The notes beneath the pieces are model-generated. The model worked only from the letters and a program-made list of their open reading frames with translations, did no database searches and was not told where the DNA came from. From Streptomyces sp. RKND-216 (GTDB lineage: Bacteria; Actinomycetota; Actinomycetes; Streptomycetales; Streptomycetaceae), in contig NZ_SSBQ01000002.1 in assembly GCF_004795255.1 (NCBI RefSeq), forward strand, positions 2,809,501 through 2,873,500: a stretch of 64,000 nucleotides of DNA, in the 5' to 3' direction. Shown here piece by piece: positions 32,593-44,336 of the stretch. The translations under genes and the position numbers were made by a program. Positions within the stretch are counted from its first letter, which is position 1; the number at the start of each line of letters is the position of its first letter.

Positions 32593-33780
32593 ATGGGGGA
32601 GGTCTTCGCGGGGCGCTACGAACTGGTCGACCCGATCGGCCGCGGCGGGGCGGGCGCGGTGTGGCGCGCCTGGGACCATCGGCGGCAGCGGTACGTGGCG
32701 GCGAAGGTGCTGCAGCAGCGGGACGCGCACGCACTGCTGCGCTTCGTCCGCGAGCAGGCGCTGCGCATCGACCACCCGCACGTGCTCGCCCCGGCGAGCT
32801 GGGCGGCGGACGACGACAAGGTGCTGTTCACCATGGACCTGGTGGGCGGCGGGTCGCTGGCCCACCTGATCGGCGACTACGGGCCGCTGCCCCCGGCCTA
32901 CGTGTGCGTCCTGCTGGACCAGCTGCTGGCCGGGCTCGCCGCCGTGCACGCGGAGGACGTAGTGCACCGGGACATCAAGCCCGCCAACATCCTGCTGGAG
33001 CCCACCGGAACGGGACGGCCGCGCCTGCGGCTGTCCGACTTCGGCATCTCCATGCGCAAGGGCGAGCCGCGCCTCACCGACGCCGACTTCATCGTGGGCA
33101 CGCCCGGCTACTTCGCGCCCGAGCAGATGCAGGGCGCCGAACCGGACTTCACCGCGGACCTGTACGCCGTCGGACTCGTCGCGCTCTACCTGCTGACGGG
33201 GGAGAAGCCGGACGCGTTCGCCCTGCTGGACGACTACGAGCGGGCGGGCGGCATGCCGCCCGCACCGGCGCGGGTGCCGGCACCGCTGTGGCAGGTCGTG
33301 GGGACGCTGCTGCACCCGGACCCGCAGGACCGTTTCCGTACGGCCACCGGCGCCCGGAAGGCCCTGGCGGGCGCGGCGGAAGTGCTGGGCGGCGACGGTG
33401 CGGCCGCGGTGGAGGTGCGGGACCATCTCGGCCCGCTGCCGGAGGGGTTCGGGCCGGACGGCCCTCAAAGCGCCCGGCAGACGGCCAACGGTCGCGGCAC
33501 GAACACGGCCTCGGACACCGGGAGCTACCACATCGCGCCGCCCCGGCCGGCTGCGCCGCCGACGGTCGCGCACAGCCCGACGCTCACCGCGGGGTACGGC
33601 GCACCGCAACCGGCCTCCGGCCCCACGGCCCCGCCCGCACCACCCGCAGCGGGACCGGCCGCCCGGCGGCCGGGGACACCCGTACGACGGCAGGGGCCGC
33701 CCGCGAAGATCGCGGTGCCGGTGCTGCTGGTGGCCCTGGTGTGCCTGGCCGTGGGCGTCTGGGCTCTCGCCGCCGCCTGA
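32593..33780 (+). CDS. Membrane-anchored Ser/Thr protein kinase
   Basis: A 395-residue protein kinase. It has glycine loop GRGGAGAVW, Lys38 in YVAAKVL, HRDIKPANILL (Asp127), DFG (149-151) and GTPGYFAPEQ, so it should be active. The kinase domain ends near residue 265. A Pro/Ala-rich linker leads to one C-terminal membrane helix (~372-393) and no extracellular domain, unlike PknB. The activation loop (MRKGEPRLTDADFIVGT) has a single threonine before DADFIVGT. The gene follows the HTH gene by 2 bases. Substrates are unknown; the HTH partner is the first candidate. Confidence 0.92.
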   Translation: MGEVFAGRYELVDPIGRGGAGAVWRAWDHRRQRYVAAKVLQQRDAHALLRFVREQALRIDHPHVLAPASWAADDDKVLFTMDLVGGGSLAHLIGDYGPLPPAYVCVLLDQLLAGLAAVHAEDVVHRDIKPANILLEPTGTGRPRLRLSDFGISMRKGEPRLTDADFIVGTPGYFAPEQMQGAEPDFTADLYAVGLVALYLLTGEKPDAFALLDDYERAGGMPPAPARVPAPLWQVVGTLLHPDPQDRFRTATGARKALAGAAEVLGGDGAAAVEVRDHLGPLPEGFGPDGPQSARQTANGRGTNTASDTGSYHIAPPRPAAPPTVAHSPTLTAGYGAPQPASGPTAPPAPPAAGPAARRPGTPVRRQGPPAKIAVPVLLVALVCLAVGVWALAAA

Positions 33781-33850
33781 GCGCCCGCGCAGGGATGGGA
33801 TGGGTGGGCGGGCGTTTCCACGGGTGACCGGCAGCCGGTGATCCCGCCGG

Positions 33851-35242
33851 TCAGCGGCGCAGCGGGGGTGGCGCGCCGAAACCCGCCGCGGGCCCGCCCG
33901 CAGACCCGCCCGCAGACCGGCGGGCGAGGCCCCACCACAGGGCCAGCCCGGCCAGCAGCAGCGTGCCGGTGCCCACGCCGGACCAGCCGACCACCGTCAG
34001 GGTGTCGCTGCGCCGCGCCGCCTGCGGCGTCAGCCCCTCCTCAGCCTGGTCCCGGTCGGCGTCACTCACCCCGAATCCCGCCGCGACGGGATCTCCGGCA
34101 TAGTCCGGGGGGTCGCCCGGCTTCCCGACGAGTTCGGTGCGCAGCGTCACCGGAACCGTGCCGTCCACGAAACGGCCGAGGTCGGCGTGCGCGTGCACGG
34201 CCACGTAGTACCAGCCGGCGACGGACGCCGCGGCCACCTCGTCGTTGTATGCGTACCGGTGCCCGTACACCGCGGGCGGCGTACGGACCGGCACGGCCGC
34301 GGGGGCGTCCGCCTCGTACATGGCGCCCTCGCCCGCCACGTAGCCGCGAGCCGGGTTGTACACGGCGACCTGCACGCCGTCCGAGGTGTAAGCGGTCTCG
34401 TCGCCGGTCTTCGCCGTGCCGAACTCCGCGCTCAGCGCAAGCGACTGGCCCCAGTCGACCGGCACCCGGTAGAAACGGGTGCCGCCCGGTCGCAGCCGGT
34501 CCTTCCACACGCCTTCGCCCATGCCGGCCGCGTCGTTGAAGCCCGTGCCGCCCTCGAGCTGCCGCGCCGTGCCCGTCGGCAGACCGGGCGGCTCGGTCGG
34601 CAGGTCGCCGGTGTCCGGCGCCTCGGTCGACTTCAGGCTGTTCAGGCCCGGCTCGCTCATCAGACGCAGCTCGACCGGCCACGCGGCCCGGCCGGAGGCC
34701 GGGTCGCTCTCCCGGGTCACCGAGAGGTTGTAGACGCCGGCGGACTGGCACGCGCCGTCCGGCTCGGTGACACGGGCGACCCAGGCCGCGATCGGACGGG
34801 CGGCGCCGTTGCTGCCGAAGTCGGCCTCGCCCTCGCCGCAGGACGTGCCGTCGGCTCCCTCCAGCAGCACGCTGACGCCGTCGCCGTAGGCCACCTTTGA
34901 GCCCGCCTCCGGCAGCGCCGTGACCGAGATCCGGGGCTGCGACTCCGCGTCCAACTCGACGGTGTAGTACTTCTCCTCGCCCGGACCGATGTCGTCGGTG
35001 TAGATCCGGCCGGACGCCAGCCGCGGACCGTCGGCGCTGCTCCGCGCCCCGTCCACAGCCTGTGCATCCTCGGCCGTGCGGTACGCCGGCACGTCGCCCG
35101 CGTCCGCGACGGCGGCACCGCCCGGGAGGCCCGCCGTCACCCCCAGCACGACCGCGGTCGCGAGGGCCCGCGGGACGGCACGCCCCGCCACCCGCCCAGT
35201 GGTTCCCCGTCTCACCACACCACGCCCCCGCCTCTCGTTCAC
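33851..35242 (-). CDS. Secreted single-pass membrane protein, function unknown
   Basis: A 463-residue protein with an Arg-rich N-terminus and hydrophobic signal (AVPRALATAVVLGVTAGLPG, then AVADA as likely cleavage area), a large extracellular region, and a C-terminal membrane helix (VGWSGVGTGTLLLAGLALWW) followed by a basic tail. The outer region contains repeated YYTVELDAESQPRISVT-like and YRVPVDWGQSLALSAEF-like strands, suggesting two or three beta-sandwich modules. Two cysteines occur (TSCGEGE, GACQSAG). No enzyme motif is seen. GTG 35242 (VNERRGRG) has GGGAAG just before it. It converges on the kinase gene. Confidence 0.75.
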   Translation of the reverse strand: MNERRGRGVVRRGTTGRVAGRAVPRALATAVVLGVTAGLPGGAAVADAGDVPAYRTAEDAQAVDGARSSADGPRLASGRIYTDDIGPGEEKYYTVELDAESQPRISVTALPEAGSKVAYGDGVSVLLEGADGTSCGEGEADFGSNGAARPIAAWVARVTEPDGACQSAGVYNLSVTRESDPASGRAAWPVELRLMSEPGLNSLKSTEAPDTGDLPTEPPGLPTGTARQLEGGTGFNDAAGMGEGVWKDRLRPGGTRFYRVPVDWGQSLALSAEFGTAKTGDETAYTSDGVQVAVYNPARGYVAGEGAMYEADAPAAVPVRTPPAVYGHRYAYNDEVAAASVAGWYYVAVHAHADLGRFVDGTVPVTLRTELVGKPGDPPDYAGDPVAAGFGVSDADRDQAEEGLTPQAARRSDTLTVVGWSGVGTGTLLLAGLALWWGLARRSAGGSAGGPAAGFGAPPPLRR

Positions 35243-35344
35243 CACTTCCCGGCCCCGCGCCCCGCACCGCGTCTCGCGGGGCATGGACGACAAGGCCCCG
35301 CGCGCGGTTTCGCACCCGGGGCCTCGCGGACTACTGCTGTGGGG

Positions 35345-35479
35345 TCACACGCTCGTACCTGCAGGCACGGAGTCGGTCGCCTCCGTCCACAGATCCTGCT
35401 CGGCGCGGTCCGCCTGGATCTGGCGGTACACGAGGAGCCCGCCGACGGCGGCCAGTGCGACCAGGAGAAGCTTCTTCAC
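35345..35479 (-). CDS. DLW-39 family small membrane protein
   Basis: A 44-residue protein: KKLLLVALAAVGGLLVYRQI forms one membrane helix, followed by QADRAEQDLWTEATDSVP. The conserved DLW tripeptide names the DLW-39 family, a small actinobacterial protein near the gyrA/tRNA locus with unknown role. GTG 35479 has GAGGT eight bases upstream. It is on the same strand as tRNA-Ile and is separated from it by a terminator. Confidence 0.8.
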   Translation of the reverse strand: MKKLLLVALAAVGGLLVYRQIQADRAEQDLWTEATDSVPAGTSV

Positions 35480-35625
35480 CGCGCTACCTCGTCCTTCATA
35501 GACGTATGGGACCTTCTGGCGCCCGATGATACCCACACCGACCCCCGCGCCGACGGGAACACCCGCCGTGGCCCACCTCCCGCCGCAAAGCCCGGCCACC
35601 ACGCCCTTCGCCCGGGCACACGACA

Positions 35626-35665
35626 CGGAAGGCCCGGCACCTCCGGGGAGGTGCCGGGCCTTCCG
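35626..35665 (-). terminator. Terminator after tRNA-Ile
   Basis: A perfect 18-bp stem (35626-35643 with 35648-35665) and CGGG loop, 10 bases past the tRNA-Ile 3' end on the minus strand. Confidence 0.85.
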
Positions 35666-35674
35666 ACGTCGCGG

Positions 35675-35748
35675 TGGGGCTAACAGGACTTGAACCTGTG
35701 GCCTCATCCTTATCAGGGATGCGCTCTAACCATCTGAGCTATAGCCCC
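35675..35748 (-). tRNA. tRNA-Ile (anticodon GAT)
   Basis: 74-base cloverleaf on the minus strand: acceptor GGGGCTA/TAGCCCC, anticodon stem CATCC/GGATG around CTGATAA giving GAT, T-arm ACAGGTTCAAGTCCTGT. CCA is not encoded. It sits just downstream of gyrA and the DUF3566 gene, as in mycobacteria. Confidence 0.96.
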
Positions 35749-35761
35749 GCGCTGCACGGAA

Positions 35762-35790
35762 AGATTAGCGCACTGTGGGCCGTGCCCCAA
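35762..35790 (-). promoter_or_regulatory. tRNA-Ile promoter
   Basis: On the minus strand TTGGGG (35785-35790), a 17-base spacer and TAATCT (35762-35767) lie 13 bases before the tRNA 5' end, a good vegetative (HrdB-type) promoter match at the expected distance. Confidence 0.6.
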
Positions 35791-35831
35791 AATCGGTTCC
35801 GGGGCCGGGCCGGCGCCGCGACGGCGGCGGG

Positions 35832-36392
35832 TCACTCGTCCTCGGCGAGAGTCACCTCGACGCCGCCGACGAAGCCCGCCGACAGGTTGTAGATGAACGC
35901 GCCCAGCGTGGCCAGCGCCGTCATCAGGACGACGTCGATGAGGGCCACGACGCCGGTGAACGTCAGCACCCGCGGCAGCGACAGGAAGCCCTGGAGATCG
36001 AACCCGTCGGACCCGTCGCTGGAGGTGGCCTCGCTTATGGTGCCGCCCACCGCCGCGAAGACGCCCATGGCGTCCATGACCATCCACAGCACGGCGACCG
36101 CGACCACGGTGCACAGCCCCAGGGCGATGGCCAGCAGGAAGCTGACCTTCATCACCGACCACGGGTCCAGCTTGGCCACCCGCAGCCGCGCCTTGCGTGT
36201 GCGCGGGACCGTACGCGCGCCCGTGCGGGGCTTGCGCAGACCGCCGGGGGCGTCTCCGTCGCCCTCCGCCTCCGCCCCCGCCGGGGCGTCGTACGCCCGC
36301 GGCGGGTGATGCGGCTGAACCTGCGGCTGCGGACCCGGCGGGGCCTGCGAGGGCTGCTGAGGATACGCCTGCTGGGGCTGGGCACCACTCAC
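35832..36392 (-). CDS. DUF3566 membrane protein
   Basis: A 186-residue protein. A Pro/Gln-rich cytosolic N-terminus (1-~60) is followed by the DUF3566 domain with two membrane helices (about 80-105 and 143-170) and signature RVAKLDPWSVMKVSFLLAIA. It is the counterpart of mycobacterial Rv0007, which always follows gyrA; function is unproven. It begins 3 bases after the gyrA stop, so it is co-transcribed. Start GTG 36392. The acidic C-terminus LAEDE is typical. Confidence 0.92.
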   Translation of the reverse strand: MSGAQPQQAYPQQPSQAPPGPQPQVQPHHPPRAYDAPAGAEAEGDGDAPGGLRKPRTGARTVPRTRKARLRVAKLDPWSVMKVSFLLAIALGLCTVVAVAVLWMVMDAMGVFAAVGGTISEATSSDGSDGFDLQGFLSLPRVLTFTGVVALIDVVLMTALATLGAFIYNLSAGFVGGVEVTLAEDE

Positions 36393-36395
36393 GCC

Positions 36396-39074
36396 TTACT
36401 CCTCGTCGCTCGACGTTGCCGGGGAACCGGCCGGACCATCGGCCGGTGACGCGTCGATCTCGGCGGTCCCGGTGGAAGCGGTGGAACCGGTGGCCGCCGC
36501 CTGCTCAGCGGCCTCCACGGCGGCGTCGACCACGGCCTCGACCTCCTCGGCCTCCCGACCGGCCTCGGCGTTGCGCGCCATGCCCACGACGGCGTCGCGC
36601 TTGCCCAGGTTGATCAGGGAGACGCCCATGGTGTCACGCCCGGTCTCCCGCACCTCGCTCACGCGGGTGCGGATCACGCCACCGCTGCGCGTGATGGCCA
36701 GGATCTCGTCACTCTCCTCGACCACCAGCGCACCGACCAGCTCACCGCGGTCCTCCACGATCTTCGCGGCCTTGATGCCCAGACCGCCGCGCCCCTGGAC
36801 GCGGTAGTCGTCCACCGACGTGCGCTTTCCGTACCCGCCGTCGGTGGCGGTGAAGACGAAGGTACCGGCCCGCACGACGTTCATCGAGAGCAGTTCGTCG
36901 CCCTCGCGGAAACTCATGCCCTTCACACCGGACGTCGCCCGGCCCATCGGCCGCAGCGTGTCGTCGCTCGCCGTGAAGCGGATCGACTGCGCCTTCTTGC
37001 TGACCAACAGCAGGTCGTCGTCCGGGGAGACAAGCTCGGCGCCGATCAGTTCGTCGTCCCGGCCGTCGTCCATCTGCCGCAGGTTGACGGCGATGACGCC
37101 GCCGGAGCGCGGCGAGTCGTAGTCCTTCAGCGGAGTCTTCTTCACCAGGCCGGACTTGGTGGCCAGCACCAGATAGGGCACCGCCTCGTAGTCGCGGATC
37201 GCCAGGATTTCCGCGATCTGCTCGTCCGGCTGGAACGCGAGCAGGTTCGCCACGTGCTGGCCGCGCGCTTCGCGCCCGGCGTCGGGGAGCTCGTACGCCT
37301 TCGCCCGGTACACCCGGCCCTTGTTGGTGAAGAACAGCAGCCAGTGGTGCGTGGTGGAGACGAAGAAGTGGTCGACGATGTCGTCCTCGCGGAGCTTCGT
37401 GCCGCGCACGCCCTTGCCGCCGCGCTTCTGCGCCCGGTAGTCGTCGGTCTTCGTCCGCTTGACGTAGCCGCCACGCGTGATGGTGACGACGATGTCCTCC
37501 TCGGCGATCAGGTCCTCGATGGACATGTCGCCCTCGAAGGGCACCAGTTGGGTACGGCGGTCGTCGCCGTACTTGTCGACGATCGCGGTGAGTTCGGCAC
37601 CGATGATCTCGCGCTGCCGGGCCGGCGAGGCCAGGATCGCGTTGTACTCGTCGATCTTCGCCTGGAGTTCGTCGTGCTCGGTGGTGATCTTCTGCCGCTC
37701 CAGCGCGGCCAGCCGGCGCAGCTGCATCTCCAGGATCGCGTTCGCCTGGATCTCGTCGATGCGCAGCAGGTCCATCAGGCCGCCGCGCGCCTCGTCCACG
37801 GTCTGGCTGCGGCGGATCAGCGCGATGACCTCGTCGATCGCGTCCAGCGCCTTCAGCAGACCCCGCAGGATGTGCGCCCGCTCCTCGGCCTTCCGCAGCC
37901 GGTACCGGGTACGCCGCACGATCACGTCGATCTGGTGCGTCACCCAGTGCCGGATGAACGCGTCCAGCGACAGCGTGCGCGGCACGCCCTCGACCAGCGC
38001 CAGCATGTTGGCGCTGAAGTTGGTCTGCAGGTCGGTGTGCTTGTACAGGTTGTTCAGCACGACCTTCGCGACCGCGTCCCGCTTCAGCACGATGACCAGG
38101 CGCTGCCCGGTGCGGGAGGACGTCTCGTCCCGGACGTCGGCGATGCCACCCACCCGGCCGTCCTTCACCAGGTCGGCGATCTTCAGCGCCAGGTTGTCCG
38201 GGTTCACCTGGTACGGCAGCTCGGTGACCACCAGGCACTGCCGGCCCTGGATCTCCTCCACCTCGACCACCGCGCGCATCGTGATCGAGCCCCGCCCGGT
38301 GCGGTACGCCTCCTCGATGCCCCTGCGGCCCACCACCAGCGCGCCGCTCGGGAAGTCCGGGCCCTTGATCCGCTCGATCAGCGCTTCGAGCAGCTCCTCG
38401 TTGCTCGCCTCCGGGTTCTCCAGGTACCACCGCGCACCCGAGGCGACCTCCCGCAGGTTGTGCGGCGGGATGTTCGTCGCCATACCGACCGCGATGCCCG
38501 CGCTGCCGTTGATCAGCAGGTTCGGGAAACGCGACGGCAGCACCGTCGGCTCCTGGTTGCGGCCGTCGTAGTTGTCCTGGAAGTCGACGGTCTCCTCGTC
38601 GATGTCCCGGAGCATCTCCATGGCCAGCGGCGCCATCTTGCACTCGGTGTACCGCATGGCCGCGGCCGGGTCGTTGCCCGGCGAACCGAAGTTGCCGTTC
38701 GAGTCGACCAGCGGCATCCGCATCGACCAGGTCTGCGCCAGGCGGACCAGGGCGTCGTAGATCGAGGTGTCACCGTGCGGGTGGTAGGTGCCCATCACGT
38801 CGCCCACCACGCGGGCGCACTTGTAGAAGCCGCGCTCCGGCCGGTAGCCGCCGTCGTACATCGCGTACAGCACCCGCCGGTGCACCGGCTTCAGGCCGTC
38901 GCGCACATCGGGCAGCGCACGCGACACGATCACGCTCATCGCGTAGTCGAGGTAGGAGCGCTGCATCTCCGTCTCGAGGCTCACCGGCTCCACACGGGCT
39001 CCGGCGGTCTCGTCGACGATCGCGCTCTCCACAGGCAGGTTGTGCGGCTCGGGAGGAAGATTCTCGTCGGCCAT
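36396..39074 (-). CDS. gyrA: DNA gyrase subunit A
   Basis: An 892-residue subunit that cuts and rejoins DNA during negative supercoiling. The catalytic Tyr142 is in MRYTECKM. The quinolone-binding region is [18 protein letters not shown], with Thr103 at the position of E. coli Ser83 and Asp107 at that of Asp87. GyrA-box-like [11 protein letters not shown] lies near residue 545, in the C-terminal DNA-wrapping beta-pinwheel. The tail is acidic and Ala/Glu-rich. It follows gyrB by 68 bases on the same strand; ATG 39074. The position in the dnaA-dnaN-recF-gyrB-gyrA cluster is standard. Confidence 0.99.
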   Translation of the reverse strand: MADENLPPEPHNLPVESAIVDETAGARVEPVSLETEMQRSYLDYAMSVIVSRALPDVRDGLKPVHRRVLYAMYDGGYRPERGFYKCARVVGDVMGTYHPHGDTSIYDALVRLAQTWSMRMPLVDSNGNFGSPGNDPAAAMRYTECKMAPLAMEMLRDIDEETVDFQDNYDGRNQEPTVLPSRFPNLLINGSAGIAVGMATNIPPHNLREVASGARWYLENPEASNEELLEALIERIKGPDFPSGALVVGRRGIEEAYRTGRGSITMRAVVEVEEIQGRQCLVVTELPYQVNPDNLALKIADLVKDGRVGGIADVRDETSSRTGQRLVIVLKRDAVAKVVLNNLYKHTDLQTNFSANMLALVEGVPRTLSLDAFIRHWVTHQIDVIVRRTRYRLRKAEERAHILRGLLKALDAIDEVIALIRRSQTVDEARGGLMDLLRIDEIQANAILEMQLRRLAALERQKITTEHDELQAKIDEYNAILASPARQREIIGAELTAIVDKYGDDRRTQLVPFEGDMSIEDLIAEEDIVVTITRGGYVKRTKTDDYRAQKRGGKGVRGTKLREDDIVDHFFVSTTHHWLLFFTNKGRVYRAKAYELPDAGREARGQHVANLLAFQPDEQIAEILAIRDYEAVPYLVLATKSGLVKKTPLKDYDSPRSGGVIAVNLRQMDDGRDDELIGAELVSPDDDLLLVSKKAQSIRFTASDDTLRPMGRATSGVKGMSFREGDELLSMNVVRAGTFVFTATDGGYGKRTSVDDYRVQGRGGLGIKAAKIVEDRGELVGALVVEESDEILAITRSGGVIRTRVSEVRETGRDTMGVSLINLGKRDAVVGMARNAEAGREAEEVEAVVDAAVEAAEQAAATGSTASTGTAEIDASPADGPAGSPATSSDEE

Positions 39075-39142
39075 GCTTCGAAGTCAGTCCTTAACTAGCT
39101 ACGGCGCGGGATGAGGAGGGGAGACAGCCGGGTCCAGCCGAC

Positions 39143-41515
<2,373 letters not shown>

Positions 41516-42121
41516 CTATCCGTAGGTGTCGCGCGGCCCACGACTCCCCGGAGCGCGCAGCGGCCCGTACCGCGGAGCCGGCGCCTGAGGGCCCCGCACC
41601 TTGATCACGCGCACGGTGCCGTGCCCGAGATCCTCGTTCAGCCGCGCCACCAGACTCGGCGCCAGCAACCGCAACTGCGTCGCCCACGCCGTCGAGTCGC
41701 ACGCCACCAGCAGCGCGCGCTCCTCCTCGTCGTACCGCACCGGCTCGCAGTGCTGCGCCACCTGCGGCCCCACCAGCTGCGGCCAGCGGCCCATCACCCC
41801 GCCCACCGCCGCCGGCGCCTCCCAGCCCCGCTCGGTGATCAGGGAACTCACCGCACGCCCCAGCGGCATCGGGTCCCGGCCGTCCCGCCCCGCGCCCGAC
41901 CGCACGCCGCCCCGGCGACCCTGCTTCCGCTGCTGCGCCGCCGCGCCACGGGCCTTCGCCTGCTCCTTCGCCGCACGCAGCGCCACCCGCGCCAGATCCA
42001 CACCCGTCGGCTCGGCAGCCGCCGGCTTCGGCACCGCCTGCCCCTCGTCCGGCTCCCGCGCGGGCTCCCGCTCTTGTGCGGCAGCCCGCTCCTGCGCGCC
42101 GTCCGCGCCCTGCGGACTCAC
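41516..42121 (-). CDS. dciA: DciA family (DUF721) helicase-loading protein
   Basis: A 201-residue DUF721 protein. DciA is the ancestral partner that loads or activates the replicative helicase DnaB in bacteria lacking DnaC/DnaI, and its actinobacterial place is between recF and gyrB, as here. The first ~75 residues are Ala/Glu/Gln-rich and disordered. The core domain starts near [20 protein letters not shown] and contains [19 protein letters not shown] and [20 protein letters not shown], the KH-like fold signature. GTG 42121 overlaps the recF stop (GTGA). Confidence 0.9.
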   Translation of the reverse strand: MSPQGADGAQERAAAQEREPAREPDEGQAVPKPAAAEPTGVDLARVALRAAKEQAKARGAAAQQRKQGRRGGVRSGAGRDGRDPMPLGRAVSSLITERGWEAPAAVGGVMGRWPQLVGPQVAQHCEPVRYDEEERALLVACDSTAWATQLRLLAPSLVARLNEDLGHGTVRVIKVRGPQAPAPRYGPLRAPGSRGPRDTYG

Positions 42122-43254
42122 CGCCGGACCACCTCCCCCTCGGCCACCGCGAAACGCGCGCCCGACAGCACCGCGGGCACATCCTCCTCCACGGCCGCCG
42201 TCACCAGCACCTGCTCACCCGGCGCCACCAGCTCCGCCAGCCGCGCCCGGCGCTTCACGTCCAGCTCCGCGAACACGTCGTCCAGTACCAGCACCGGCTC
42301 GTTTCCCTCCCCGCGCAGCAGCTCGTACGACGCCAGGCGCAGCGCCAGCGCGCAACTCCACGACTCACCGTGGCTCGCGTAGCCCTTCGCCGGCATCCGC
42401 CCCAGCTTCAGCAGCAGGTCGTCCCGGTGCGGACCGGCGAGAGTCACGCCGCGCTCGATCTCCCGCTTCCGCGCCTCGCCCAGCGCGGCCAGCAGCCCCG
42501 CCTCCAGCTCCTCCCGCGCACCGGCACCCTCCGAGAGCCTGCCCTCCACCGACGGGCCGCGGTACTCCAGCGACACCGGCCCGCCGCCGGGCGCCAGCTG
42601 CTCGTACGCCTTGTCCGCCAGCGGCTGCAGCGCGGCCACCACCTCCAGCCGCCGCGCCAGCAGCTCGGCCCCCGCCCGGGCCAGATGCTGATCCCACACA
42701 TCGAGCGTCGACAGGTCCGCGCCCCGCCCGCCGTGCCGCCGCGCCATCGCCGCCGACTTCAACAGGCTGTTGCGCTGCTTCAGCACCCGCTCGTAGTCCG
42801 ACCGCACGCCCGCCATGCGCGGCGACCGCGCCGTGACCAGCTCGTCCAGGAAGCGGCGCCGCTCCCCCGGATCGCCCTTCACCAGGGCCAGATCCTCCGG
42901 CGCGAACAGCACCGTACGCAGAATGCCCAGCACGTCCCGCGGCCGCACCTGCGAGGACCGATTGATCCGCGCGCGGTTCGCCCTCCCCGGGTTCAGCTCC
43001 AGCTCCACGAGCTGCTGCCGCTCCCCCTGACGCACCTGCGCCCGGACGACGGCCCGCTCCGCGCCGATCCGCACCAGCGGCGCGTCCGACGACACCCGGT
43101 GGCTGCCCAGCGTCGCCAGATAGCCGACGGCCTCCACCAGGTTGGTCTTGCCCTGGCCGTTCGGGCCGACGAACGCCGTCACCCCCGGGTCGAGAGAGAC
43201 CTCGGCCCGGGGGTAGCTGCGGAAGTCGGCCAGCGACAGATGCGTGACATGCAC
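42118..43254 (-). CDS. recF: RecF recombination/repair protein
   Basis: A 378-residue SMC-like ATPase that loads RecA at gapped DNA. Walker A GPNGQGKT is at 30-37. [12 protein letters not shown] and GPHRDDLLL are family blocks. Walker B is [12 protein letters not shown] near residue 325. Length is normal. ATG 43254 is 9 bases after the gnd stop. It is translationally coupled to dciA by a GTGA overlap. Confidence 0.98.
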   Translation of the reverse strand: MHVTHLSLADFRSYPRAEVSLDPGVTAFVGPNGQGKTNLVEAVGYLATLGSHRVSSDAPLVRIGAERAVVRAQVRQGERQQLVELELNPGRANRARINRSSQVRPRDVLGILRTVLFAPEDLALVKGDPGERRRFLDELVTARSPRMAGVRSDYERVLKQRNSLLKSAAMARRHGGRGADLSTLDVWDQHLARAGAELLARRLEVVAALQPLADKAYEQLAPGGGPVSLEYRGPSVEGRLSEGAGAREELEAGLLAALGEARKREIERGVTLAGPHRDDLLLKLGRMPAKGYASHGESWSCALALRLASYELLRGEGNEPVLVLDDVFAELDVKRRARLAELVAPGEQVLVTAAVEEDVPAVLSGARFAVAEGEVVRR

Positions 43255-43263
43255 AGCTGTGGA

Positions 43264-44145
43264 CTACTTCTTGCTGCTCTCCACCGCGTGACCGCCGAAC
43301 TGGTTGCGCAGCGCGGCGATCATCTTCATCTGCGGGGAGTCGTCCTGCCGGGAGGAGAACCGGGCGAAGAGCGAGGCGGTGATCGCCGGCAGCGGCACCG
43401 CGTTGTCGATCGCGGCCTCCACCGTCCAGCGGCCCTCGCCGGAGTCGGCGGCGTAACCGCGCAGGGCGGCCAGGTGCTCGTCGTCGTCAAGGGCCTTGAC
43501 CGCCAGATCCAGCAGCCAGGAGCGGATGACCGTGCCCTCCTGCCAGGAACGGAAGACCTCGCGCACGTCGGTGACCGAATCCACCGCCTCCAGCAGCTCC
43601 CAGCCCTCGGCGAAGGCCTGCATCATGGCGTACTCGATGCCGTTGTGGACCATCTTCGCGAAGTGGCCGGCGCCCACCTTGCCCGCGTGGACCGAACCGA
43701 AGTCCCCCTCCGGCTTCAGGGCGTCGAAGACCGGCTGCACCTTAGCGACGTGGTCGGCGTCGCCGCCGTACATCAGCGCGTAGCCGTTCTCCAAGCCCCA
43801 GACGCCGCCGGAGACGCCGCAGTCGACGAACCCGATGCCCTTCGCCGCCAGCTCCCCGGCGTGCTTCTCGTCGTCCGTCCAGCGTGAGTTGCCGCCGTCG
43901 ACCACGACGTCGCCGGGGGAGAGCAGCTCGGCCAGCTCGTCGATGGTGGACTGGGTCGCCCCTCCGGCCGGGACCATCACCCACACGACCCGCGGGCCCT
44001 TCAGCTTGGCCACCAGCTCCTCGAGGCTGTGGACGTCCGCGATGTCCGCGTTGCGGTCGTAACCGACGACGGTGTGGCCGGCGCGGCGGATGCGCTCACG
44101 CATGTTGCCGCCCATCTTGCCGAGACCGACGAGACCGAGCTCCAT
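43264..44145 (-). CDS. gnd: 6-phosphogluconate dehydrogenase, short (GntZ/YqeC) type
   Basis: A 293-residue decarboxylating dehydrogenase that converts 6-phosphogluconate to ribulose 5-phosphate. The Rossmann loop is GLVGLGKMGGNM. VVDGGNSRWTDD contains the substrate serine region, and VGAGHFAKMVHNGIEYAMMQ the catalytic Lys and the dimer helix. The ~300-residue length indicates the short form rather than the ~470-residue enzyme. Its insertion between dnaN and recF is a known Streptomyces trait. ATG 44145 is preceded by GGAGAGG. Interval 44146-44336 holds nothing but its promoter. Confidence 0.96.
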   Translation of the reverse strand: MELGLVGLGKMGGNMRERIRRAGHTVVGYDRNADIADVHSLEELVAKLKGPRVVWVMVPAGGATQSTIDELAELLSPGDVVVDGGNSRWTDDEKHAGELAAKGIGFVDCGVSGGVWGLENGYALMYGGDADHVAKVQPVFDALKPEGDFGSVHAGKVGAGHFAKMVHNGIEYAMMQAFAEGWELLEAVDSVTDVREVFRSWQEGTVIRSWLLDLAVKALDDDEHLAALRGYAADSGEGRWTVEAAIDNAVPLPAITASLFARFSSRQDDSPQMKMIAALRNQFGGHAVESSKK

Positions 44146-44336
44146 CTGTGCGCCTCTCCTCATGTTCTCCGTGCGCTTCGTACCCGGGTACGAGCCTACG
44201 CCCGAGGGGGCGTGCACAGCTGTGGGCACCGCCGCTCACCTGGCCCGACGCGTGGCGCCCCCGGAGGACCGCCACAACTCGCCGCACTCCGCCGCGCCGC
44301 GGCCGCGTACGGCGAGTCCCCGAGCGACTCAGCCGC

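Noticed and set aside
37254..39098. Plus-strand open frame of about 610 codons opposite gyrA.
   Set aside because: Antisense shadow; no recognisable protein features.
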